Below the pieces are notes generated by a model. That model was given only the letters and a program-made list of their open reading frames with translations. It did no database searches and was not told the DNA's origin. Both the position numbers and the translations under genes were made by a program. From positions 1,178,001 through 1,242,000 of the forward strand of contig NZ_CP092968.1 in the NCBI RefSeq assembly GCF_027571405.1: 64,000 bases of DNA. The letters are read 5' to 3'. The stretch is from Methylocystis parvus OBBP (lineage in GTDB: Bacteria > Pseudomonadota > Alphaproteobacteria > Rhizobiales > Beijerinckiaceae). Shown here piece by piece: positions 17,511-24,742 of the stretch (position 1 is its first letter; each line of letters starts with the position of its first letter).

Positions 17511-18079
17511 AACGGCAAACTCCGCCACCCGGGAAAGGTCGTGATTTCGGGCGCCGCGACCGTGAAATAGCCGAAAAACTCATCGCCCAGGGGAAGCGGC
17601 TCCTCCAGCTCGATCATCTCGACCTGACGCCCCGCGTCGAGACTGCGGCACTTCCAGCCGACGACGAGATTTGGGACTTCCTTGCAGCCGATCACGAGCC
17701 CCATCGCAGCGCTACGGTCGCGCACCGCCCAACGCGCGGCCGACGCGCCGATCAGCGACTGCAACAGATCCTTCGTGAGGCGGTCAGCGAACGCCGACTG
17801 CCGCAGCCAAACGTAAAGCCACAAATAATAGGACCAGGTGAAGCGAACGCCGCGCTCCCGCGCCCATTCCATGAAAGGCGAAAAGATCGACATGCCGTCC
17901 GGGCCGGACAATTCGAGAAGCTCGGGGCAGATGTCGAAGGTCGAATGCCAGTAGGCGCGCAAGCTGACGTCGATGCGCGCATAGGCGCGCGACTCCGGAG
18001 GATAATTCAGGATCAGCTTCGGCGAGGTCAGAACGTCGTATAATTCCGGATCAGTGCGCGCAAGCGAGGTTTGACTCAT
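17507..18079 (-). CDS. mbnC: MbnC, partner of the oxazolone/thioamide-forming enzyme
   Basis: A 190-residue protein matching MbnC in size, position and character. MbnC forms a heterodimer with MbnB and binds the leader peptide so that Cys-containing pairs become oxazolone-thioamide groups. Aromatic-rich segments (ARIDVSLRAYWHSTFDICPE; YYLWLYVWLRQ) are typical of the family. It starts 29 nt inside the end of mbnB with AGAGGA upstream, so the two subunits are translationally coupled. It is soluble, with no signal peptide. Confidence 0.88.
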   Translation of the reverse strand: MSQTSLARTDPELYDVLTSPKLILNYPPESRAYARIDVSLRAYWHSTFDICPELLELSGPDGMSIFSPFMEWARERGVRFTWSYYLWLYVWLRQSAFADRLTKDLLQSLIGASAARWAVRDRSAAMGLVIGCKEVPNLVVGWKCRSLDAGRQVEMIELEEPLPLGDEFFGYFTVAAPEITTFPGWRSLPL

Positions 18080-18887
18080 GTCGCTGGTCCTCTGAAGTCG
18101 TCGAGAAGATGTCCCGCAGACGCTTGAGATCGATCACGATCGACTCGTAGTCGATATTGCCGTCCCGCTCGTACGTCATCGTCGCATTCGGCTTGTCGAA
18201 GAGGTCGCGCCGCCCGCGCAGAAAATCGAGCGTCTTCTCCGACAGTTCTTCCGAATGCGAGTCGTGGATGACATACGGGGGCGTCGTCGCGCGGCTGTAG
18301 CCCGCCACATGAAAATGCGGCGTCTCGGCGATGATCTTGTCCCAGGCCTCGAGCGGCGCGCCGCAATTGAGATTGGCGCAAACCGCATTCGAGGCGTCGA
18401 AGAGCACGCTGGCGCCCGTATCCGCGATGAGGCGCTCGAAGAAGCGCGGCGCCTCCCATCCGCCTTCGAGGATAGAGGGATAATTCTCGATGAACAGGCG
18501 CTGGCCGAGCATTTCCTGCCAAAGATCGACCCGCGTGCGAACGCGATCATAATCCTTCACATAGTCGAGCTCGCCGAGATGAAACAGATTGACGCCGCGA
18601 TGGGTGAAGCTGGCGCCGTGATCCGAAACGTAAAGCGGCTGCATGTCGCGAATGAGCACGCGAATTCTCTTTGCGAAATCCTCGAGCGTCTCCTGATCCG
18701 CGTCGATGAATTCCGAGAACATGATGTGGAAGCCGACCGGACAATCGAAGGCCCGCGCGAGTTCCGCCGGCGGAACGCCGATGAAATTGTCGATCAGAAA
18801 TTCGCAGTAATCGATATGGCCTTCAGCCAACATGCGCCGCACCATGTCTGCGGTCTCGGTGAGGGTAAAGTTGAAGCCAATCCGCAT
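18051..18887 (-). CDS. mbnB: MbnB, DUF692 iron-dependent peptide-modifying enzyme
   Basis: A 278-residue DUF692 TIM-barrel protein. With MbnC it converts X-Cys pairs of MbnA to oxazolone/thioamide groups using iron and O2. Likely metal ligands match the family pattern: His54 (GFHIM), His90 (SDHG), Glu134 (FIENYP), Asp164 and Asn167 (FDASNA), His193 (FHVAG), Asp209/His211 (HDSH) and Glu240. ATG 18887 is chosen because the family begins at MRIGFNF and GGGGGA lies upstream; the longer frame runs into the mbnA-mbnB hairpin. It overlaps mbnC. Confidence 0.93.
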   Translation of the reverse strand: MRIGFNFTLTETADMVRRMLAEGHIDYCEFLIDNFIGVPPAELARAFDCPVGFHIMFSEFIDADQETLEDFAKRIRVLIRDMQPLYVSDHGASFTHRGVNLFHLGELDYVKDYDRVRTRVDLWQEMLGQRLFIENYPSILEGGWEAPRFFERLIADTGASVLFDASNAVCANLNCGAPLEAWDKIIAETPHFHVAGYSRATTPPYVIHDSHSEELSEKTLDFLRGRRDLFDKPNATMTYERDGNIDYESIVIDLKRLRDIFSTTSEDQRHESNLACAH

Positions 18888-18916
18888 CTCGATCCCCCGC
18901 GCGCCACATGAAGAAA

Positions 18917-18943
18917 GCGTGCGCCGCCGGCGACGGCGCACGC
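18917..18943 (-). terminator. Stem-loop between mbnA and mbnB (possible attenuator)
   Basis: Arms 18917-18926 and 18934-18943 form a perfect 10-bp GC-rich stem with a 7-nt loop, starting 7 nt after the mbnA stop. On the transcribed minus strand it is followed by TTTCTT, a weak U-tract. Partial termination or 3'-end protection here would yield more precursor message than enzyme message. The structure is seen directly; its function is inferred. Confidence 0.65.
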
Positions 18944-18950
18944 GACGGCG

Positions 18951-19034
18951 TTACGCCCAGCAGGCGGTGCCGCAATCCGCGCCGGCGCGGCCGTTAACGG
19001 CGAGGGCGGTGCGCTTCACGATCTTGATCGTCAT
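18951..19034 (-). CDS. mbnA: Methanobactin precursor peptide MbnA
   Basis: A 27-residue ribosomal precursor of a copper-binding chalkophore. The leader begins MTIKIVK and contains the family GRA motif (VNGRAG, residues 13-18). Aligned with known precursors, cleavage after residue 19 leaves an eight-residue core DCGTACWA. Its two Cys (21 and 25) are spaced C-x3-C, so the two modified pairs would be Asp20-Cys21 and Ala24-Cys25. The ATG at 19034 has a strong GGAGG site 6 nt upstream. The core is shorter than the 11-residue cores of the best-known methanobactins and lacks extra cysteines. From memory, similar short-core precursors were predicted in acetic acid bacteria; I could not check this. 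Confidence 0.93.
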   Translation of the reverse strand: MTIKIVKRTALAVNGRAGADCGTACWA

Positions 19035-19068
19035 CTTAGCCTCCAATTTTAATGATGAGCATCTCGCA

Positions 19069-19080
19069 CGAAATATTTCG
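19069..19080. promoter_or_regulatory. 12-bp perfect palindrome upstream of mbnA
   Basis: CGAAATATTTCG lies 34 nt before the mbnA start codon, in an AT-rich 178-bp gap between mbnH and mbnA. Upstream of it, on the minus strand, there is a TTGACT and a long run of TA steps (around 19135-19165). It could be an operator for a dimeric regulator or part of the promoter. No binding protein can be named. Confidence 0.35.
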
Positions 19081-19183
19081 CGCATCACATGAATGCTCGA
19101 CAAGTCATTTGTGAATTGCGAGCAGGTATATTCAAGCATATATATAATATATGAGTCAACAATAATTCCGTTATGTCTATGTT

Positions 19184-19219
19184 ACGCTGGATCAATTTAG
19201 ATTTTAGCAGATTCAGCGT
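19184..19219 (-). other. Inverted repeat over the mbnH stop codon
   Basis: Arms 19184-19193 and 19210-19219 pair at 9 of 10 positions with a 16-nt loop. It straddles the mbnH stop, with no U-tract after it on the transcribed strand. It may be a weak terminator or mRNA-end structure ahead of the separate mbnA promoter. Confidence 0.3.
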
Positions 19220-20391
19220 GAGTTTAAGTTACTTGACGTCTTTGCAATGCTCGCATCATTGCCCGCCCATGGGTTCGAATAACGTGGCGAGCGCAGAAAC
19301 TCCTCATCCGTCAGCGTCTTCAAAAAGGCGATGAGATCGCTTTTTTCCTGGGGGCTGAGGTCGATGGGAACGATCAGATCGCTCTTGTGCGGATTGACGC
19401 GGCCGTCTCCGGCGAGCGGGCCGGAAGCGACGTCGCGCCCTCCCGCCGCGTAGAGATCGACGACGTCTTCGAGAGTCGCCACGCTGCCGTCATGCATGTA
19501 GGGCCCGGTCACCGCGATATTGCGCAGGCTCGGCGCGCGGAACTTGCCCATATCGTCGAGCGCATGCGTCGACTCGAACAGGCCGCGATTGGGCGCGGGA
19601 TAATCGCCCTTGCCGCTGAGATTGTACATGCCGGTATTGTGGAAGGGCGTCTCGATCTCGCGCGTGCCCGCGTGATAGAACTGGTCGTCGAAATTCACGC
19701 TGCCATGGCAGTGATGACACTCGGCCTTTTCGCCGAAGAAGAGATCCTTGCCGCGCGTCTCCTCCGGCGTCAGCGAGGCCTTTCCTTCAAGATAGAGGTC
19801 ATATTTCGAGCCGGTTGAAATCACGCCCCGCTCGAAGGCGGCGATCGCCTTGATGATGTTGCCGAATGAGATCGGCTCGGCCTCGTTCGGAAAGGCGCGC
19901 GCGAAGGCGCGCCGATAGGATTCGTCGCTCTTGAAGCGCGCGACGATTTCGCCGCGATTCGCGTCGTTCACGCCCATCTCGACGGGCCCTTCTCCAAAGA
20001 GCGGGCCTTCCATCTGGCGTTCCAGCGTCACCATCGCCGGGTTCGCCCAGGTCAGCGTCGCGCGCCAGGCGGCGTTGGCGATGCTCGGCGAGTTTCGCGG
20101 CGTCTGTTCGCCCGTCGATCCGATCGCGACCTTGCGGCCGTCCGTGAAGGCGCGCTCCTGCAGATGGCATGAGGCGCAACTCTCCTTGCCATTGCCGGAA
20201 AGCCGCGTGTCGTAGAAGAGCGTTCGCCCGAGCTGAAATCGCGCCTCCGACATTGGATTGTCGGCCGGAACGCGGGGCGGCGGCAGGAAGCTCGGGAGAT
20301 TCCAGCTCCATTTCTCCGCCTCCTCGCCCGCCGAGGGAACGATCTGCGCCAGAAGGGCGACGGCCGCCGCCGTCTTTCGCCAATTCCGCAT
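19213..20391 (-). CDS. mbnH: MbnH, MauG-like di-haem c peroxidase
   Basis: A 392-residue periplasmic di-haem protein of the bacterial cytochrome c peroxidase/MauG family. The signal peptide ends near PSAGEE. The two haem sites are CASCH (about residue 80) and CHHCH in KAECHHCHGSV. MbnH oxidises a tryptophan of MbnP to kynurenine in Methylosinus, producing a copper-binding protein. The start is ATG 20391, whose first base overlaps the mbnP stop (TAATG), so the pair is co-translated. Here the pair lies upstream of mbnA, in contrast to the better-known order with P and H at the end. Confidence 0.88.
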   Translation of the reverse strand: MRNWRKTAAAVALLAQIVPSAGEEAEKWSWNLPSFLPPPRVPADNPMSEARFQLGRTLFYDTRLSGNGKESCASCHLQERAFTDGRKVAIGSTGEQTPRNSPSIANAAWRATLTWANPAMVTLERQMEGPLFGEGPVEMGVNDANRGEIVARFKSDESYRRAFARAFPNEAEPISFGNIIKAIAAFERGVISTGSKYDLYLEGKASLTPEETRGKDLFFGEKAECHHCHGSVNFDDQFYHAGTREIETPFHNTGMYNLSGKGDYPAPNRGLFESTHALDDMGKFRAPSLRNIAVTGPYMHDGSVATLEDVVDLYAAGGRDVASGPLAGDGRVNPHKSDLIVPIDLSPQEKSDLIAFLKTLTDEEFLRSPRYSNPWAGNDASIAKTSSNLNSR

Positions 20392-21431
20392 TATTTGCTC
20401 TCGACTTTGAAAAGTTTCGCCGCGACATTTCCGCTCTTGGCGCCCTCTCCCGGCTGCGCGCTTTCTTTGGCGCCGAGGCCGAAGGCGTCGAAGACGGCCG
20501 CGCATTCGGGATCGGTCGGCCCGCTCATGCATCCCGTGGCGCCGCCCTTGTCGCGATTGAGATCGAACGGCGCAAGAAGGCTTTGCAGATCGAGAACGAC
20601 GCGCTGCTTGACGGGATCGAAGCGCGCAAGCGTCACTGGAACGCGATTGGGAGTGGCGCAGGCCACGATCTCGCCCGTTATCGGATCGCCTTTGCACCCT
20701 GTCGATCCGAGATGGAGCATCCAGGTCGCGACGGTGATGGTGCCGTCGGCGTTGCTCTGTATCGGCTCCGGCGTCTGATCGGCCTTCTCCGGCGCGTCGG
20801 CCCGCGGCGGCGGGCTCGCGCTACCCGCGGCGGCGGCGCGCGGCGGACGCGGCGGCATTGGCGGACGCACGATCCCGCCTTCCGGCGCGACTTCGAGCTT
20901 GACGAATTTACGACCGGCCTGCCAGCTCCAGCTCATCGACTGAATGTCGAGCGGCGCCGGCGCGGTCGCGAAATTCGAATGGTTGAGCGAGACTTCTTTC
21001 CCGTCGTCTCCCTTGCCGAGGGTCGGCACGCCGATCACGAAGGAAAGGCCCTGATAGCGGCCGGCTGGAACCTGCCCCGTCAACGTGGCGTTGGCGCCCT
21101 TCGTCCCGCGACAATTGCCTGTCTTGTCGTCGAAATCGATGAGCGCGACATTGGCGTATTGCCAGTCGTTGCGCGTCAGCTCGATCGGCGTGGCCTTGCC
21201 GTTTTTGTCGATCAGCGCGGCGTCGGAGACGTAGAAGCTCGCTTCGCGGAGCTTGGCGTTCACATGGTTCGCGCCGAGGCCATGAATGTCGTGGCCGCAA
21301 TCGACCGGCTGGCCGTCCGCGGCGAGCGCGAAGGAAATCTCGACGGCTTGCGGTTTCGCGGGCGCCGCTGAAACGCCGGCGGCCCCCGCAACCGTCGCCA
21401 CGAAAATAATGAAGAACTCGGACCGCATCAT
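20391..21431 (-). CDS. mbnP: MbnP, periplasmic copper-binding partner of MbnH
   Basis: A 346-residue secreted protein of the MbnP family. The signal peptide ends near GVSAAPA. The core has DCGHDIHGLG, then the conserved tryptophan segment SMSWSWQAGRKFVKLE (Trp168 and Trp170 of the precursor). In the characterised homologue, a Trp in this motif is converted by MbnH to kynurenine and helps bind copper. An unusual Pro/Ala-rich insert (residues about 184-222) follows the motif. Two Cys pairs later (GSTGCKGDP; VACATPN) may form disulfides. It is translationally coupled to mbnH and preceded by the sigma-factor gene. Confidence 0.87.
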   Translation of the reverse strand: MMRSEFFIIFVATVAGAAGVSAAPAKPQAVEISFALAADGQPVDCGHDIHGLGANHVNAKLREASFYVSDAALIDKNGKATPIELTRNDWQYANVALIDFDDKTGNCRGTKGANATLTGQVPAGRYQGLSFVIGVPTLGKGDDGKEVSLNHSNFATAPAPLDIQSMSWSWQAGRKFVKLEVAPEGGIVRPPMPPRPPRAAAAGSASPPPRADAPEKADQTPEPIQSNADGTITVATWMLHLGSTGCKGDPITGEIVACATPNRVPVTLARFDPVKQRVVLDLQSLLAPFDLNRDKGGATGCMSGPTDPECAAVFDAFGLGAKESAQPGEGAKSGNVAAKLFKVESK

Positions 21432-21528
21432 GCTCCCTCGATTTTTCTTTCGACGCTTTCGCCGATTGTGATGCGTTGAACGCGCGGCGCGCCGAAAACC
21501 CGACGCGCCGCCGTTAATTTTTTTCCGG

Positions 21529-22047
21529 TCACGCGCGCGCGCAGCCGCCGTGAGACGCGCGATCGCGCAATTGGGCGAGGCCCCGCGCCAAACGCCGTTC
21601 GACCGTGCGCAGCGTGACGCCGAGATGGCGCGCGACCTGCTCCTGACTCATCTCTTCGAACCAATAGAGAAGAAAGACGCCTCGGCACGCCGGCGGCAGC
21701 TCGTCGAGCAGCGCCTTCATCTGCCCGCGCGTTATTTCCGGCTCGACGGCTGGTTCGTATCCGCAAGCATTTGCAGAGGCGAATTCATGCGCAACGTAAC
21801 GCAGGCGCGTCGCCCGCCGTCGCAGCGCGTCGATTCCGGCGTTTTGCACAACGGCGAAAAGATAAGCCCTCGGATAGCGCCAGGCCGCCTCCGGCTGGCA
21901 TTGAATCAACTTCAAAAACGCGTCATGCACGACGTCTTCGTCGTCGAGCGCGCCAACGCGTTTTCGCGCGTGGCCGCGCAAACATTGCGCATGATCGCGG
22001 TACAGCGCTTCGAAGAAGTCGCGCTCGGCGTTCATCGTCGCCTCCAT
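21529..22047 (-). CDS. mbnI: ECF sigma factor, MbnI-like
   Basis: A 172-residue FecI-type ECF sigma factor with region 2 (DEDVVHDAFLKLIQ.. RAYLFAVVQNAGIDALRRR) and region 4 (LDELPPACRGVFLLYWFEEMSQEQVARHLGVTLRTVERRLARGL). In methanobactin loci MbnI drives mbnA expression during copper starvation, restrained by the FecR-like MbnR and signalling through the STN domain of MbnT. Neither an mbnR gene nor an STN domain is present here, so another mechanism must control it. It lies 97 nt before mbnP in the same direction. The symbol is assigned by context. Confidence 0.78.
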   Translation of the reverse strand: MEATMNAERDFFEALYRDHAQCLRGHARKRVGALDDEDVVHDAFLKLIQCQPEAAWRYPRAYLFAVVQNAGIDALRRRATRLRYVAHEFASANACGYEPAVEPEITRGQMKALLDELPPACRGVFLLYWFEEMSQEQVARHLGVTLRTVERRLARGLAQLRDRASHGGCARA

Positions 22048-22143
22048 GACGGGTGCGTTCGGCCGCGACGCCCGCGCGCGTCGTGACGTCGGGCGGCCGG
22101 TTGATATAGGAGGAAGGTCGATCCGCAGCGCGCGAGGCGCGCG

Positions 22144-22533
22144 TTACGACGCGTCGTAAGAGCGATGCCCGGCGAAGACGTCGGGCGGACCGCGCGCGGC
22201 GGCCAAACGGCGCGTTACAGACGCGCTCAACGCTTTGTCGAAGCGGCGCCAGTCAATGACCGTATCCAGGCGGCGCGGCGTCGGCGACGCGCTGCCGACG
22301 GCGACATAAAGCCCGCCGAAACAGGCCGCGCCTAAAACGCAGCACCCGCTTTCGTCGACATGTGCGCTGTCGGGATTGAGCGGATTCGAGAGCGAACACG
22401 CCGCCATCGAAAGCGCCGCGCCGTTCTCCGGCCGGGACTGCGCGGCCGCCAGAACAGACAAGGCGAAAAGCCAGCACGCCAAAGCGCACGCGAGGCGCGC
22501 TCTCCCGAAAAGAATTTTCAAGCAAAAGTGCAT
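22144..22533 (-). CDS. DUF2946-like cysteine-rich protein, second copy
   Basis: A 129-residue protein with an N-terminal hydrophobic helix (LACALACWLFALSVLAAAQS), a central cysteine cluster (ESGCCVLGAACFGG) and RGPP near the C-terminus. It shares this layout with the gene at 10979-11359 although overall identity looks low. It resembles DUF2946 proteins, frequently found near copper genes. It is the first gene of the minus-strand methanobactin run, 96 nt ahead of the sigma factor. It may act in copper sensing or handling, an inference; enzymatic motifs are absent. Confidence 0.6.
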   Translation of the reverse strand: MHFCLKILFGRARLACALACWLFALSVLAAAQSRPENGAALSMAACSLSNPLNPDSAHVDESGCCVLGAACFGGLYVAVGSASPTPRRLDTVIDWRRFDKALSASVTRRLAAARGPPDVFAGHRSYDAS

Positions 22534-22590
22534 GGCGCGCGAAGGATAGGACGCATCGCCGAAATTGCAATTGGATTATGTCGCGCGCAG

Positions 22591-22618
22591 CGTAACGAAG
22601 CGAAGGAAATTCGTTACG
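22591..22618. promoter_or_regulatory. Inverted repeat CGTAACGAA...TTCGTTACG
   Basis: Perfect 9-bp arms (22591-22599 and 22610-22618) with a 10-nt spacer, 58 bp upstream of the DUF2946-like gene that heads the mbn run. The inner heptamer is the same as the direct repeats at 10916-10933 before the TonB receptor operon, so one regulator might serve both. A hairpin in the leader RNA is the alternative. Confidence 0.4.
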
Positions 22619-22806
22619 ATCAAAAACGATCCTGTCGCACCCTTGTCGGCAACGGCATTCTCGCCGCAATGGCGTCCTCCTGGCGGCGAGCGGCATTCCA
22701 TAAAATCTTAGGCGGACCCGTCCGGCTCCTTCGAAATTCCTAATAGAGCCCTTACATCGAACGCGCCCATTTTCCGTGAGCAACTCTCGCTGAGGAGATC
22801 GCGCTC

Positions 22807-22890
22807 ATGAGCGACGTCGTCTTTCTTGTTCTTGGCCTGCTCCTCTTCGCGCTTGTCGCTGCTTATGCCCGCGCCTGTGCGCGTCTCTAG
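22807..22890 (+). CDS. 27-residue membrane peptide ahead of kdpF
   Basis: ATG 22807 to TAG 22890 encodes 27 residues: MSDVV, a single hydrophobic span (FLVLGLLLFALVAAYA) and a basic end RACARL. It precedes kdpF by 13 nt, so it is probably translated as part of the kdp operon. I recall similar short proteins upstream of kdpF in other bacteria, often unannotated. It may be an accessory KdpFABC peptide or a leader peptide; which one is unknown. Confidence 0.55.
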   Translation: MSDVVFLVLGLLLFALVAAYARACARL

Positions 22891-22903
22891 AGGAGGTTCG
22901 TCA

Positions 22904-22990
22904 ATGTCCGAGCCCGACATCGGCTTGATCGTCGCCGTCCTGCTTGGCGGCTATCTCGTTTACTCGCTGTTGCGTCCCGAAAAATTCTAA
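22904..22990 (+). CDS. kdpF: KdpF, small subunit of the K+-transporting ATPase
   Basis: A 28-residue single-span peptide: [20 protein letters not shown] then SLLRPEKF. The C-terminal LLRPEKF motif is diagnostic of KdpF, which stabilises the KdpFABC complex in the inner membrane. The ribosome-binding site AGGAGG lies upstream of ATG 22904. It is followed 31 nt later by kdpA. Confidence 0.92.
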   Translation: MSEPDIGLIVAVLLGGYLVYSLLRPEKF

Positions 22991-23021
22991 CCGAGAGGGC
23001 CGGCTGCGCCCGGCTGACGCC

Positions 23022-24731
23022 ATGACATTCATCGGATTGGCTCAGATCGCCATCGTACTCGTCGCCGTCGTCTTGGCGGCGATTCCGCTCGGCGGCTATG
23101 TCGCCCGCGTTTTCGCCGGCGAGCAAACCTTGCTCTCGCCCGCGCTGTCGCCGGTGGAGAACGCCTTCTACCGCTCCGCTGGCGTCGATCCGTCGCGCGA
23201 GCAAGGCTGGCAAGCCTATACCTTCGCCATGCTGGCGTTCAGCGTCGTGGGATTCGCGTCGCTCTATGCGTTGCAGCGCCTGCAGGGCGTCCTGCCGCTC
23301 AACCCGCAAGGCTTCTCCGGCGTCCCGGCCGATCTCGCCTTCAACACGTCGCTGAGCTTCGTCACAAACACCAACTGGCAGAATTACGGCGGCGAGACGA
23401 CGATGAGTCATCTCACGCAAATGCTTGGCCTGACTGTGCATAATTTCGTCTCTGCGGCGACGGGTCTCGCAATGGCCTTCGCCCTTGTGCGCGGTTTCGC
23501 GCGCTCCGAATCCGCGACCGTCGGCAATTTCTGGGTTGATCTCACGCGAGCGACGCTTTACGTGCTGCTGCCGCTCTCCGTCGTCTTCGCGCTCGTCCTC
23601 GTCGCGCTCGGCGTTCCACAAACGCTCGCCGGCTCGATCGAAGCGACGACGTTGGAAGGCGTCAAGCAGATCATATCGATCGGGCCCGTCGCCAGCCAGG
23701 AAGCGATCAAGGAGCTCGGCACGAATGGCGGCGGTTTCTTCAACGCCAATTCCGCGCATCCCTTCGAGAACCCCAACGCAGCCTCCAATATGTTGGAGAT
23801 TTTCGCGCTGCTCCTCGTTCCCTTTGCGTCGGTCTTCGCTTTTGGCCGGACCGTGCTCGATGCGAGACAGGGGCGGGTCATCGCGATCACCATGGGGATC
23901 GTGCTCGTCGCGGGCGTGCTGATCGCCTATTGGGCCGAAGCCGCGGGCAACCCGCTTCTAACGGATATCGGCGTCGATCCGTCGCCGGGGAATATGGAAG
24001 GAAAGGAAGTGCGTTTCGGCGTCGCGGCCAGCACGCTCTTCGCGGCGGCGACGACGGGCACGAGCACGGGCGCCGTCAACTCGACGCACGATTCCTTCAC
24101 GCCGCTCGGCGGCTTTGTTCCGCTCTTCAACATGCTGCTCGGCTGCATCTCGCCGGGCGGCGACGGCGCGGGCCTTTACGGCTTCCTCGTGCTCGCCGTG
24201 ATCGCGGTCTTCGTCGCCGGTTTGATGGTCGGCCGCACGCCGGAATATCTCGGCAAGAAGATCGAAACGCGGGAGATGAAGCTCGCAATGCTCGCCGTGC
24301 TGATCTATCCGCTGAGCGTGCTCGGCTTCACCGCCGCGTCGCTGATGCTGAAGACCGGGCTGGACAGCCTCGCCAACGCCGGGCCGCACGGACTTTCCGA
24401 AGTTCTCTACGCCTTCGCGTCGACCAACGCGAATAACGGCTCGGCCTTCGCAGGCCTCGCCGGCAATACGCTTTGGTACAATACGACGCTCGGCGTCGCC
24501 ATGTTCGTCGGGCGCTTCTTTTTCATCGTGCCGGTTCTGGCGCTCGCCGGGTCTTTCGCGGCGAAGAAAAAGGCGCCCGCTTCCGTCGGCACATTCCCGA
24601 CTCACGGACCGCTCTTCGTCGGCCTGCTGCTCGGCGTCATCCTCATCCTCTACCTGCTGCAATATTTCCCGGCGCTCGCGCTCGGCCCCATCGTCGAGCA
24701 TTTCCTGATGCATGCCGGCAAAAGCTTCTAA
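23022..24731 (+). CDS. kdpA: KdpA, potassium-binding channel subunit
   Basis: A 569-residue integral membrane protein, standard length for KdpA. It contains the selectivity-filter-like loops (for example [46 protein letters not shown]) of the superfamily of K+ transporters and about ten spans. It forms the K+ path of the KdpFABC pump used at very low external potassium. The start is ATG 23022; the longer frame includes part of kdpF in another frame. Confidence 0.96.
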   Translation: MTFIGLAQIAIVLVAVVLAAIPLGGYVARVFAGEQTLLSPALSPVENAFYRSAGVDPSREQGWQAYTFAMLAFSVVGFASLYALQRLQGVLPLNPQGFSGVPADLAFNTSLSFVTNTNWQNYGGETTMSHLTQMLGLTVHNFVSAATGLAMAFALVRGFARSESATVGNFWVDLTRATLYVLLPLSVVFALVLVALGVPQTLAGSIEATTLEGVKQIISIGPVASQEAIKELGTNGGGFFNANSAHPFENPNAASNMLEIFALLLVPFASVFAFGRTVLDARQGRVIAITMGIVLVAGVLIAYWAEAAGNPLLTDIGVDPSPGNMEGKEVRFGVAASTLFAAATTGTSTGAVNSTHDSFTPLGGFVPLFNMLLGCISPGGDGAGLYGFLVLAVIAVFVAGLMVGRTPEYLGKKIETREMKLAMLAVLIYPLSVLGFTAASLMLKTGLDSLANAGPHGLSEVLYAFASTNANNGSAFAGLAGNTLWYNTTLGVAMFVGRFFFIVPVLALAGSFAAKKKAPASVGTFPTHGPLFVGLLLGVILILYLLQYFPALALGPIVEHFLMHAGKSF

Positions 24732-24742
24732 GGAGCCGATCC

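Noticed and set aside
17507..17528. GTG 17528 as the start of the MATE exporter
   Set aside because: No ribosome-binding site precedes it, while ATG 17510 has GGAG upstream and the usual 4-nt overlap with mbnC.
18951..19139. 62-residue version of the precursor starting at 19139
   Set aside because: The GGAGG site, the family's MTIKI N-terminus and the normal 19-residue leader all place the mbnA start at 19034.
21484..21524. GC hairpin plus seven T's between the sigma factor and mbnP
   Set aside because: The T-tract follows the hairpin only on the plus strand, where no gene ends; on the transcribed strand it precedes the stem, so it is not an mbn terminator.
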